This document shows, one piece after another, positions 33,505 through 44,889 of a stretch of 64,000 nucleotides of DNA. The position numbers and the translations under genes are program-made. Origin of the DNA: Armigeres subalbatus. Lineage: Eukaryota > Arthropoda > Insecta > Diptera > Culicidae. The stretch lies in the NCBI RefSeq assembly GCF_024139115.2, contig NC_085140.1, positions 332,069,953-332,133,952 of the forward strand, in the 5' to 3' direction. Below the pieces are notes generated by a model, which saw only the letters and a list, made by a program, of their open reading frames with translations, ran no database searches and was not told where the DNA came from. Positions within the stretch are counted from its first letter, which is position 1. The number at the start of each line of letters is the position of its first letter.

Positions 33505-35260
33505 ATCTGATTGGATCTCCATACTATCCCATACTCGCATTGGTAGTCCTCCAATCTGCGCCGACAAAGGGAGGACGTACCCGAAGGTGTCGAAGATATT
33601 GTATCTGATTCGTCAGCACTCTTTCCACAAGCAGTAGGTAAGGTTTCCTCCCAGCATGGATTAACTCCAAGGACCAGTGGTTGGGAGCGCAGGGAACCAA
33701 GTTGAATGCATTCTTTTTTTTTTTTCAATGTAGTGCAAATGCTGCTGTGGATACTTTCTCAAAGATTGTGGTGATGATATTGCTGCCCACCCTAACATCT
33801 GGTAAATGATACGAGGCCACGATAAAGAACCTCGAGCGTTGGATTGAAACCAAGTCACGGTTTGGTCTTCAAAAAAGCATAGCATGCAATTGTAGTAGCG
33901 ATGTCATGGCTGTAACAGCGATATATTTGGGATCTGCGATCTATCAACAAATCTACAGAAACCAAGCAATTTTTATATCTTGTTCCAGTAATTTGAAGAC
34001 AACCAGGCATAGTACTTATTACTATATGAAAAGTTGGCTAATATTTTCCTTAGTTTTTGTGCACACACCAAAATGGAGTGAAATGATAGCTTTTTGGTAC
34101 AACTTTGTTGTACGAGAAAGGCATAAAACAGAAATCGAATAATCTTACGAAATCACAAGCTGCGCCTTTTTACTGTCGAAGTGAGTGAAGCCGAATAAAA
34201 AAAACCTGGTTTGGATTACACTGAGAGGGAGTGAAGAGGTGTAGCAATTAAAGTAGCAGTTGATGAAGTTACTTGACTGTGATTTTGTTAATCCTAAATA
34301 AACCTTTTAGAAGCTAAACATAACATAATGATGATTTTTCTGAATAATAAAATGCTCAATGTCAGTGCACGCTAGTCGTTTGATAAAGTAATAATATAAA
34401 AAACAATATCGAAATAAAACTAAAACTATAATTTAATGACGCTGAACACTGCAAATCTGGAAAAACAGTTAACTAATAATAAACACACGAACACAAAATA
34501 AACGAAACTTAAAAGTCACCATTCATTAGGTTTTTGGTGATAAAGCTATATGCAATCGGAAACGTATCAGCATACAGCTAAAATCACCAAAGATCCAATA
34601 AACGTGATAATGGGCGGGCTTTGATCGGGTAGGCAGGCAGGCAGGCATAAATAAAGCTAAAAACCGAAAACTCTTGTCACACGCGATATACACAAACGAA
34701 AGTAAAACAACAAATCGGAAACTAATAAAACTGCAGATGATAAGCATCACTGGAAATCACAATTGGCAACTTTCCGAGCTTGCTTCGTTCTCCAACACAA
34801 ACGGTGACGACATTCCGCTAAACCTTCCATGCTTTGGTAATCTAGCTTTATGAAATATTAAATTCTATCATACAGCTAAAGCGCCAAAGCATGGACGATT
34901 GGTTAGTTCCGTTTTCTTTTTCCACACAATCTGTTCTAATCTCGAACGGCGCATCGCACTGTTGGCACTGATGTGGCATTTTCGCATCACCGGCTTAGAT
35001 ACCGAGGTGCTCTCAGGCTTTTCCAACCACGAGCAGTGGTCACCACTAGTGCACATCTGAGAGTCACTCAGTACCTGAACCGGTAGAAGGCGATTTCCTA
35101 CTTTCCACACTTTACTACAGACGCAGCACATTTTTTGGACTATCACGCACTTGATCTTCAACGAAAAAAAAAATGCGTCGATATATCAACTCAAAAAAAT
35201 AATCACAGCAAATTAAAACAATCAACGTCAGCACATTTGAATCGCCATGCTTTGACTTAC
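33505..35260. other. Chk1 intron 5 sequence without a recognised gene
   Basis: Small open frames at 33460-33890 and 34868-35161 show no family resemblance. One on the minus strand directly after exon 5 is open, but the phase-compatible splice to exon 6 argues that it is intron. Confidence 0.5.
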
Positions 35261-35473
35261 CTTGGCTGTTGTGGTGGAACTGCATTTGACACCACTTGTG
35301 GTCCTGAATTTTGTCCAGTGTTAGCCTCTGGGAGGGACTCGGCACCAGGATCTTCCGCAGCAGCGACAGGGTCAGAGTGTCCAGCTTGCTCCAGGGCGTC
35401 GCGGTCGTGTATTTGTTCTCCTTCCAGCAGAGATACTCCTGACAGGCCGACGACGGTTGATCCCATGGCAGTT
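35261..35473 (-). CDS. Chk1: Chk1 exon 5: kinase C-lobe
   Basis: Acceptor CACACACAG and donor CCAAG/GTAAGTC bound 213 bases. With exon 4 it reads AG|ELPWDQPS, a hallmark of Chk1 kinases, then LSLLRKILVPSPSQRLTLDK, the subdomain XI arginine region, and IQDHKWC. It completes the kinase domain. If the donor were skipped, the frame would continue and stop about 50 residues on, giving a kinase-only protein. Nothing here shows that happens. Confidence 0.93.
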
Positions 35474-36133
35474 CTGTGTGTGGAGAGAGAAACAATGTGT
35501 CGGCGCGGCACAGTGGACAAGAAAGAAAAAAAAAACAAGAACAAGAACGGAGAACCGATATCAGTACTGGTACATACACAAAAACCAGCGGACAAGCATA
35601 TTAATTTATCATTCCTTTATCAGCGAGAGCCGTTTTTGGGCACATTGCCTATCGACGACGACGGCGGCGGCAGTGACGATAGATATCAAAAAATCGGGGC
35701 GTTGGTTGAGACGGGCGATCAATGTTTCTTCCTGTATCGTTTTCACATTTATTGGCAGTACCGTGAGGGTGCGGAAAGCGAAATAGCTATTTAATGGAAA
35801 ACAACATCTAGTGCAATGATTGGGGAAATCAACGAGATTGTTTTAAACGATGACGTAAAGTTTCATTTAGGTGACAAACGATGGGGTTGCAGAATATCCA
35901 CAAAGGTAAGATAAATTTAGAAATGTTTCTATAAGGAGTTACAGTACTGGTGGAGAAGTGGATCATAAAAAAGCAATGTTTGCATCGAGTTGTAGAACAT
36001 GGGAATATAATTACAATTGTTTGAAAACTCGATATGCATTCACAGCTTGTGCAAGATATTGTTCGAAAGATGTATAGATTGCAACACGGTGTCTCTATTG
36101 GGAAATATTATTCTTCAAAAATCAGTATCTCCA

Positions 36134-36627
36134 AAACACCCACCACGCGAAAGTATATGCTCTCCTCTTTCATACAGTGGGTAAACTAAAATGTTCTATC
36201 GGGGGTCTAGAACATTTTATATTTTTTTCACTATTTTTGGTACAAACTCCATAGAAATTTCAAATGATAATCGATTTAACCTCCCCAAAAATGTATTGAC
36301 CCCCGAGAGAACATTTCAAAAATGCACCTACGTGAAAGAGAAAAACCTACACGTAAAAAAATTTAATGTTATTTATTATTAATATTTCTAATACCTTTTT
36401 GCCAAAGCAGGCGATTAATGATATGTATAAGAAAAAACTTATACATCGCATTAGTCACATACATTCCGAAACTTATACTTTTCATTAACTTATGAATGTT
36501 ATTAGCTTTTTGGTATGGGATCATTCATTAGGTGGCATAATAAAGAGTATAAGTATTGTCGAATGGTTTTTTGCCAAAACATATAAGGTTATTTTTTTAC
36601 GTGTATACTTTCGTGTAGTGGGTGTTT
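36134..36627. mobile_element. Inverted-repeat element
   Basis: The left end CACCCACCACGCGAAAGTAT is mirrored by ATACTTTCGTGTAGTGGGTG on the right, about 500 bp apart. The interior is AT-rich and non-coding. Confidence 0.6.
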
Positions 36628-36770
36628 CAGATGGAATATGCAAATCAAAACATGTAATTTATGTTCGTGACAGGTGGTTAATACCCAGAATATACGAAAT
36701 TACTTTTGAAGGAACTATAGTGTTACTAGTGAAGCATATTTTCATTAGTGTTACGAAACACAAAACAATT

Positions 36771-36925
36771 CTCGCTTAACTTTTCAAAAGGACCTAAGTA
36801 ACACTTTTTTCATGAAATTATTTGAATAATGCAATCAATAGACCAATATGAAAGCTTTTAATTGCAGTACTCAAATTAATTCATGAAAAAAATTTTACTT
36901 AGGTCCTTTTGAAAAGTTAAGCGAG
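36771..36925. mobile_element. CTCGCTTAAC MITE, copy 2 (155 bp)
   Basis: Same palindromic family as 27323-27477, flanked by AATT on both sides (36767-36770, 36926-36929). It is the same length as copy 1. Confidence 0.9.
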
Positions 36926-36995
36926 AATTATTTTTAAATTGTAATAACATTCGTTACTATGTATTTATTGAATTATAATTTAACGAAGTTATCAT

Positions 36996-37185
36996 CACTG
37001 GGGGTGACAATGGGTCTGGGGGGTTAGAATGAGTCAGCGCTCTCGTCTGAAGTCTGAAGGTCGGATAGCAAAACCATTCAAAAAGGTCTCTAATAATTTG
37101 GGTTTCTTGCCCTCAGATACATATTATCTATTCTACAAGCATTTTAACTAGTTGAAACCGTGTCCCTTTTTTGTTACCCCCGACG
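36996..37185. mobile_element. Short inverted-repeat element
   Basis: CTGGGGGTGACAATGGG at the left is roughly mirrored by TTGTTACCCCCGACG at the right. A similar left end is at 61711-61730. Evidence is modest. Confidence 0.4.
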
Positions 37186-37344
37186 ACTATATGTAAGTTG
37201 TACGTTGTATGTATGTCTTGTAATGATTTGGGTTTAAACAAGCAGAGGTAACAGAACAGTAACGAGTTTTATTGAAGCGTTCGATCAGTTGTGGTACAAG
37301 TTGGATCTAAATATAAACGGTTGCATACTAGGCCAACAGTATGT

Positions 37345-37455
37345 TAGTTCCTTAACCGTACGGTAAGATGCGCGGCTACAAAGCAAGATGCTGAAGGTGG
37401 CTATGTTCGATTCCTAGTCCGGTCGAGGAAATTTTCTCGACTTCCCTGAAGAAAA
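37345..37455 (+). mobile_element. Feilai-type SINE head fragment
   Basis: Diverged TTAACCGTACGGTAAGATGC and CGGCTACAAAGCAAGATGCT with TTCGATTCC; the 3' half is missing. Confidence 0.7.
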
Positions 37456-38099
37456 CTTTTTTTCGAATACATAAATTCCCAGAAAATGCTTGCTTTCCAA
37501 TGTTTGTTTTTTTTTAAATCATGTATCCTCATATCGCAAAATCCTTAAAAGTCAAATTTTCAATTTGTACAAGCCTAGAACGGCCACAAGTGGCGTCACC
37601 ACGCCATGTTGAAACGGGGAAATAAAAATTCCGCTTTTCAAATATTTGCATTGGAGCTGCAATCTCTGATGCATTAGATTCCATGACCCATAAGAAACCG
37701 ACATGTATTTCCAACGTTGGCAGCAAGGACTATGTCCAAGGGCTTGACGATCCCTCCCCAGCCCATCTGCGAGTTGTGGGGCTTGCCTAGGATGTGGTGG
37801 GGTTTGACAGTGGGCCCTGTTAAACCTCTATAAAAAGCTGCATGTATCCGCAAGTAGGCCCCACCAAAGCGACCGTGTCCTGGTGTTAGGTGGGACGCTA
37901 AACAGCCCTGACACGACGGCCCTCCGACGAGACAGGAGGTTTGGGTAGGCCCAATAAGCCGCCTAGAAAACCAATCATTACGAACAATATAAGAGATAAT
38001 GCGACTCGATATAATCGGCAAAGACCTAGGCGACGAATACAGGATCACGATTGGAAGCTTGGAACATAAAATTGCAAGTCGCTAGGTTTCGCAGGTTGC

Positions 38100-38615
38100 G
38101 ACAGGATGATCTACGATGAATTACATCCCCGCAACTTCGACGTCGTGGCGCTGCAGAAGATTTGCTGGACAGGACAGAAAGTGTGGAAAAGCGGGCATCG
38201 AGCGGCTACCTTCTACCAAAGCTGTGGCACCACCAACGAGCTGGGAACCAGCTTCATAGTGCTGGGTAAGATGCGCCAACGCGTGATTGGGTGGCAGCCA
38301 ATCAACGCAAGGATGTGCAAGCTGAGGATTAAAGGCCGTTTCTTCAACTATAGCATCATCAACGTGCACTGCCCACACGAAGGGAGACCCGACGACGAGA
38401 AAGAAGCGTTCTACGCACAGCTGGAGCAGACATACGATGGATGCCCACTGCGGGACGTTAAAATCGTCATCGGTGACATGAACGCACAGGTAGGAAGGGA
38501 GGAAATGTATAGACCGGTCATCGGACCGGATAGTCTGCACACCGTATCGAATGACAACGGCCAACGATGCATAAACTTCGCAGCCTCGTCGAAGTCGGCG
38601 GCTACAAGACGGTAG
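38100..38615 (+). pseudogene. RTE endonuclease domain
   Basis: MIYDELHPRNFDVVALQKIC carries the conserved catalytic region of the apurinic-type endonuclease (the usual E of QE is K here). INVHCPHEGRPDDEKEAFY and VKIVIGDMNAQVGREE give the H and GDxN motifs. The N-terminal start is frameshifted, and a deletion near 38590 joins to the linker. In an active element this domain nicks target DNA to prime copying. Confidence 0.8.
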
Positions 38616-38629
38616 ACTAGCCCAAGAAT

Positions 38630-40259
38630 ACGCGCAGCAGCTGGAAGTGGCACTTCCAACCGAAGAGCAGCTAGGCGCAGCGTCTCTTGAAGATGGCTGG
38701 AGCGATATTCGATCCGCCATTGGTAGCACCGCAACCGCTGCACTTGGCACGGTGCCCTCGGACCAGAGAAACGACTGGTATGACGGCGAATGTGAACAGT
38801 TAGTGGAAGAGAAGAATGCAGCATGGGCGAGATTGCTGCAACACCGCACGAGGGCGAACGAGGCACGATATAAACAGGCGCGGAACAGACAAAACTCGAT
38901 TTTCCGGAGGAGCAGGAAGATCGAGACCGTGAAGAAACGGAGCAACTGTACCGCGCTAATAACACACGAAAGTTCTATGAGAAGTTAAACCGTTCACGTA
39001 AGGGCCACGTGCCACAGCCTGATATGTGTAAGGACATAAACGGGAACCTTCTTACGAACGAGCGTGAGGTGATCCAAAGGTGGCGGCAGCACTACGAAGA
39101 ACACCTGAATGGCGATGTGGCAGACGAAGATGGCGGTATGGTGATGGACCTGGGAGAACGCGCGCAGGACATAATTCTACCGGCTCCGGATCTCCAGGAA
39201 ATCCAGGAGGAGATTGGCCGGCTGAAGAACAACAAAGCCCCTGGGGTTGACCAACTACCAGGAGAGCTATTTAAACACGGTGGTGAGGCACTGGGTAGAG
39301 CGCTGCACTGGGTCATTACCAAGATTTGGGAGGAGGAAGTTTTGCCGCAGGAGTGGATGGAAAGTGTCGTGTGTCCCATCTACAAAAAGGGCGATAAGCT
39401 GGATTGTAGCAACTACCGCGCAATCACATTGCTGAAAGCCGCCTACAAGGTACTCTCCCAAATTTTATGCCGTCGACTAGCACCAATTGCAAGGGAGTTC
39501 GTGGGCCAGTACCAGGCGGGTTTTATGGGCGAACGCTCCACCACGGACCAGGTGTTCGCCATTCACCAAGTACTGCAGAAATGCCGCGAATACAACGTGC
39601 CCACACATCATCTATTCATCGACTTCAAAGCCGCATATGATACAATCGATCGGGACCAGCTATGGCAGCTAATGCACGAACACGGTTTTCCGGATAAACT
39701 GACACGGTTGATCAAAGCGACGATGGATCGGGTGATGTGCGTAGTTCGAGTTTCAGGGGCATTCTCGAGTCCCTTCGAAACCCGCAGAGGGTTACGGCAA
39801 GGTGATGGTCTTTCGTGTTTGCTATTCAACATCGCTTTGGAAGGAGTAATACGAAGAGCAGGGATTAACACGAGTGGTACAATTTTCAATAAGTCCGTCC
39901 AGCTATTTGGTTTCGCCGACGACATAGATATTATGGAACGTAACTTTGAGAAGATGGAGGAAGCCTACATCAGACTGAAGAGGGAAGCTAAGCGGATCGG
40001 ACTAGTCATCAACACGTCGAAGACGAAGTACATGATAGGAAGAGGTTCAAGAGAAGACAATGTGAGCCACCCACCGCGAGTTTGCATCGGTGGTGACGAA
40101 ATCGAGGTGGTAGAAGAATTTGTGTACTTGGGCTCACTGGTGACTGCCGAAAATGACACCAGCAGAGAAATTCGGAGACGCATAGTGGCTGGAAATCGTA
40201 CGTACTTTGACTCCGCAATACGCTCCGATCGAATAGAGTTCGCCGCCGTACCAAACTGA
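38630..40259 (+). pseudogene. RTE linker and reverse transcriptase
   Basis: The linker (EDGWSDIRSAIGSTATAALG) breaks frame near 38985. The RT is then open from 39009 to 40259. RT motifs in order: NKAPGVDQLPGELFKHGG, NYRAITLLKAAYKVLSQI, YQAGFMGERSTTDQVFAI, LFIDFKAAYDTIDR, RRGLRQGDGLSCLLFNIALE and FGFADDIDIMERN. FADD keeps both catalytic aspartates. The QGDGLS box usually has P before LS. The frame breaks at 40259 and resumes one frame over. Confidence 0.85.
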
Positions 40260-40720
40260 CAATCTACAAAACGCTAATTAGACCGGTAGTCCTCTACGGA
40301 CACGAGACCTGGACGATGCTCGTGGAGGACCAACGCGCACTTGAAGTTTTCGAAAGGAAAGTGCTGCGTACCATCTATGGTGGGGTGCAGATGGCGGACG
40401 GTACGTGGAGGAGGCGAATGAACCACGAATTGCATCAGCTGTTGGGAGAACCATCCATCGTTCACACCGCGAAAATCGGACGACTGCGATGGGCCAGGCA
40501 CGTAGCCAGAATGTCGGACAGTAACCCGGTGAAAATGGTTCTCGACAACGATCCGACGGGCACAAGAAGGCGAGGTGCGCAGCGGGCAAGGTGGATTGAT
40601 CAGGTGGAAGATGACTTGCGGACCCTCCGTAGACTGCGTGGTTGGCGACGTGTAGCCATGGACCGAGCCGAATGGAGAAGACTCTTATATACCGCACAGG
40701 CCACTTCGGCCTTAGTCTGA
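40250..40720 (+). pseudogene. RTE C-terminal domain, frameshifted from RT
   Basis: The reading resumes as TLIRPVVLYGHETWTMLVED, then FERKVLRTIYGGVQMADGTW, RLRWARHVARM and WRRVAMDRAEWRRLLYTAQA. This is the usual RTE tail. One small indel near 40255 separates it from the RT. Confidence 0.8.
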
Positions 40721-40898
40721 ATAAATAATAATAATGTATTTCCAATAGCCTCTTCGACTTTCTGACATCTCTTTGAAACGGATTTCACCAATAATGTTTC
40801 AACTAGCTGCATTGTAATCTGTCTGTTTGGAATGGAATAGAATACCATATTTCTTCTAGTTTTTAACCATCTGCTGAGAATATCTTTTGCTATACCTA

Positions 40899-42021
40899 CA
40901 CTCTAAAAAATTTTCACGTCATGTTTACCTGAAAACAAATGTGGTTCTCATCCACCACACTTTTCACGTAAGAATGATCTGAATGTCATGTAACCTGAAC
41001 AAAATTCAGATTCGGTGAGTTACGTGATTTATCAGGTGAATCTGACTGGATTTTCCAGTGCTAATGACGTGAAGTTTGAAAGTAATTACGTGTTTCATCA
41101 GGTGAACCTTACGTGATTTCTGCGTACTGGTTACGTGAACTTTTAGTGAAAGCTACATGATATTAGGTAACCACTATATGCTTTTAAATAATTTGCAAAA
41201 TTGTTTTGTTTTAAATAAATGCAAAATAATTTAATAACTGCCCGCAGCCGTAAACAGGAGACCTCTTGGCGTTGCTGACGCGCTTGATGCGTTGAAATGC
41301 ATTTGATGCAGAATGATGTCTTTAATATTAGACAAGGAATTCTGTCATTCGGCCATTGCGCTTCGGAGTTATCGCTAAAACGCTGTTGGAGAACGAATCA
41401 AAGTTACTGATGAATGTCTAGATTCTTACTCAAAAATTGCTGCTATTTCCGATGTTGAACCAATCAGAAAGTAGTCCACCCTTGGACGTTGAAATCTGAA
41501 ATAAATTTTTATAAAATTGTAGTTCTAGTCTTCATGTAGCTTAAGCTGCTTCCATATCACTTTTCTACGAATCTTCTAAATTTCATGCGACTTCCGTTGA
41601 TATTGTTTCCAAGGAGGGTCTGCACGTTCGGGAAATTTTCGCCAAGTTGCACCTAAAATATCCCTCACCTCTGCGAAGCCTAATTATGTTTAGGTTATGT
41701 GTCATTTATTCCTACGTGAGTGCCAAGTCACTTGCACGTGAAAAGTGTGGTGGATGATAACCATGGTTGTTTTCAGGTTAATCTGACGTGAAGATTGTTT
41801 ACATTGCTGGTTTTCCGTAAATGCCGAAGCTGCAATCACACTAAAACAATCTAACTTAAGTTGTTTACGAGTACATACAAACATATTCACCAAATTTTTT
41901 TGTAAAAATTACGTGAATTTCAGGTGAACATTACTAACGTCACGTAACAATCGTCGTTTGATCAAGACAGATCAGTTACGTGATTTTTCACGTGAATATG
42001 ACGTGATGATTATTTAGAGTG
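40899..42021. mobile_element. Long TA-flanked MITE, copy 2 (1123 bp), inverted relative to copy 1
   Basis: Termini CACTCTAAAAAATTTTCACG and GATTATTTAGAGTG have TA on both sides (40897-40898, 42022-42023). Its right end is the reverse complement of the left end of copy 1 (for example CGTCACGTAACAATCGTCGT), so the two lie in opposite orientation. Confidence 0.9.
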
Positions 42022-42049
42022 TAGCAGTGTTCATACAAAAACTCATATG

Positions 42050-42355
42050 AGACCTTTCACAAATTACGTAACGCTCTAGGGGGTGGTAAGGCCGAGCGTT
42101 ACGATACTATCCCTACAATAAATTAAACATACAAATCCATACAAAAAGTGTTACGAGGAAGAGGGTGAAGGTCCAAACTCATCATATTTAGCCTTACGTG
42201 ACTTTTGAAAGAGCCCCAAAAGAGAGAAAAAATCTCCCTTTAAAATTTTCATAGTTACGCGTTACATCAAAGCATGAAAAAAGTTACTTTTTGTTACAAG
42301 GGGGAGGGAGAGGGTGAAAAATTCTGATTTTTGCGTTACATAATTTGTGAACAAA
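42050..42355. mobile_element. MITE with CACAAATTACGTAACGC termini
   Basis: CACAAATTACGTAACGCTCT is mirrored by TTTTGCGTTACATAATTTGT. G-rich tracts lie just inside both ends, as at 3984-4140. There is no coding content. Confidence 0.7.
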
Positions 42356-42399
42356 CCCTAACTGGTTGAAAAGCCTAATTTTATTACTTGAGGGGGGAA

Positions 42400-42770
42400 T
42401 TCAAAATTTGAGTGGAAAAATAATTTTTGAATTTTAATTCGGTAATTTCTTCGAAATGTCTTCGGAAATTCCTTCAGAAGATCTTAAGAAAATTCTTCCA
42501 GAAATCAATCAATTCCTTTATAAGTTCACTTAGCAACTTACTCGAAGGTTTAAGGAATTCCTTTGAAAACTCCTTCAGCAGTTCGGAAATACGGAAATAC
42601 AGTTGACAGTAATTATGAGATTGCTTTCGTTCCCGTTCGAGTGGCCAACATCCTGTGTGGATCAAAGTAACGGTACCGTTAGTGTCAAACCAATGTTGTA
42701 GGTGATGAAACCTAAACATGCACTAGAACATGATGAACAATAAACGGTCTAAAAGCTAAACTTTTAGAAG
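42400..42770. repeat. Degenerate AATTCCTTCRGAAAT repeat with a conserved end, copy 1
   Basis: An array of GGAATTCCTTCAGAA-like units ends in a conserved 130-bp block (GAGTGGCCAACATCCTGT, GTCAAACCAATGTTGT, ACATGATGAACAATAAACGG). The same end closes the array at 46868-47700. I infer an element family carrying the simple repeat internally. Confidence 0.55.
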
Positions 42771-42912
42771 CATATTTTAGCAAAATAAATTTTATGGTTA
42801 TGGCGCTGTAACATATAAATATTAGACGCCTTTACCGCAAAATGCTTCCGAAATTTTTTTTAGAGATTTATTGGGAAATTCTTATAGGGGCAGTATGGGC
42901 AATATGAACATA

Positions 42913-43627
42913 CGGGGCAATATGAGCCACCCTCAATTTGAGCTTATTGACTAGTTTTATTATGCAAAGATTTCATGATCGTTAAGAGAATACTCCACAT
43001 ATGCCTCAACGTGAAAAGCGCATTAAAATCCAATTCAAACATGGGAATACACTTGAAAATTTGAATTATTATTGTCTTGCAGTTTTTGAAGTTTATAAAT
43101 AAGGCTCTGACACAAAATTGATTAAAATACAGGTCAAAAATGCATATCAATCAAAAGATCTATTATAATTAAATGTTGTGCTCACTTGTTTGTACTGATA
43201 CGAATCTGTATTTAGCATACAACTTGTTTTTTTTTTTCAAAAATCTCTCTCTATGAGCAAAATAGGCATACCTGCACAGAGCAAGATATTAGGCCTTAAT
43301 ATGCCAACAAGTTCAAATTTCAGTTGCCGAATACAAGAATATTATCATCTATGTTAGATTCATTACGGATAAATTACAACACCGCATTACTGCGGTCGGA
43401 ACAGAAAAAATGACTATTAACCAATTGAAATGTGTCTGTGCAAACGATGAAGAGTGGCAAATCGGTTTGGTCCGCTGTTGTGCGGTTTATTAATCTCATT
43501 TTGTATAGAATACTCTAAACTGTTGTAGGAATATGATATTCATCCATATTACAATACTTTTCTCTTCCAGAAAAACATTCTGGACGGGTTGCTCATTCTG
43601 CCCCAAATGGTGGCTCATTTTGCTCCG
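42913..43627. mobile_element. TA-flanked inverted-repeat element
   Basis: CGGGGCAATATGAGCCACC is mirrored by GGTGGCTCATTTTGCTCCG with TA on both sides. It is about 715 bp. Weaker related motifs lie just outside, so the true ends may be wider. Confidence 0.6.
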
Positions 43628-43846
43628 TATAGTCGGGGCATTTTCAAAAGTGCATTCCAGCAATTTCCAAATGTATTTTTCATCATTCATCGACGTAATA
43701 TGAAAGGTAACACTTTCTAGTTACCTATTTTCAGCGCTTTTCGGAACGATTTCCTTAGGTTCATGGTTGAAACCGGGAAAAGTACTTTTTTTAAACGAAT
43801 TTGAAATATTTCAAAAGATTGTCGTATGAAATGCATTCCTTTATAG

Positions 43847-44880
43847 CAGTGATCCCCAAAGTGCGGCCCTCTAAGCCTTTTCCTGCGGCCCGCGAAGGAT
43901 TTATGAGAATAAACTACATGTGGCATTTTATGACAGGAAAAGCTTTTTATCATTTCCAACATTTCGGTGTACCCGGGAGGCTGCCAAGTTCACTTCATTA
44001 TTATGTTAAACACGATTTATATATCGTGAATAGTTTTATAATTATGATTTATTAAATTCTTAACTTCAAAGATATTTTGTGGGCCGACAGTGAATGTACT
44101 TTGATGTTATCAAAGTATATTATACAGAGTGGTAAATTTGTTATTTGTATAACAATGAAGCAAATTCAAAGGTACTGAAGGTTGAACCATAGGTGTAAAT
44201 AATTTTGTCTTACACTGCTCCGTAATAAGAACGCTTTTTTTCAAAATGAGTTAGGTTTTGGCGAAATTAACTGAAGTTTTCTGGATTATTATCTTGATTA
44301 TGGATTCGTTTTTAATACCATTTTCATAATCGCAAAGAGATTCTGTTCAGAAACTTCAAAAAGAATCATAAATGGACTTTTTCAAAATTTGAAACAAACT
44401 CCAAAAGAATTCTGCTCCGAATCTCGACCGGAATTCTGTTCAGAATCTTGAACGATTTCTCTTTCAAATTCCAAAAGGATTCTGTTTAAAATTCCAAACG
44501 GATTCTGTTCAGCATCCCTAACGGATGGTTTTTCTCAGCACCTCTTCGTTATTATTGCATCGACAAGTTATAGTGAACAATAAAGCTCGAGCATAAAATC
44601 GGTCGGCATGTGATCATTTGAAAAAAAAAAGCTTCGTATGTTTTCTGTCAACGGAGCTATAGCGAAAAAACAATTTAACATGTTCTCAGCTACCGCGATA
44701 AAGCCTGTAGAATGTACTTACGAGTACATATTATATTTGAAAAAGTCTCACAGGAATACAATATTTTGTTTCAATATACAATATGAACTGAAAAACAAAT
44801 GTTGCAAATATACTGCGGCCCGCATCAACAGCTCAAAATTTCTGTGCGGCCCTTGATAGTAAGCATGCTGGGGACCACTG
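43847..44880. mobile_element. hAT-like non-autonomous element
   Basis: The left end CAGTGATCCCCAAAGTGCGG is mirrored by CATGCTGGGGACCACTG at the right. GCGGCCC motifs near both ends are also inverted (CTGCGGCCCGC). Probable 8-bp duplication CTTTATAG/CATTAGAG (6 of 8 match). The interior has TTCTGTTCAGAATCT-type repeats and no transposase. Confidence 0.7.
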
Positions 44881-44889
44881 CATTAGAGA

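Larger units (their letters stand above)
37690..40735 (+). mobile_element. RTE-clade non-LTR retrotransposon, nearly complete
   Basis: A 5' UTR (about 37690-38050), an endonuclease, a long reverse transcriptase, a C-terminal domain and a 3' end CGGCCTTAGTCTGAATAAAT. A separate fragment of the same 3' end is at 30223. The element has few frameshifts compared with the other retroelements here, so it is relatively young, but it is not intact. Confidence 0.85.

Noticed and set aside
33460..33890. Minus-strand frames next to a SINE, considered as a retroelement fragment
   Set aside because: A Copia-like origin was considered, but no diagnostic motif could be found.
34868..35161. Open minus-strand frame of about 97 codons directly downstream of Chk1 exon 5
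   Set aside because: It does not resemble any Chk1 region, and the exon 5 donor joins in phase to exon 6 at 22253, which encodes the expected FSQP and KA1 regions.
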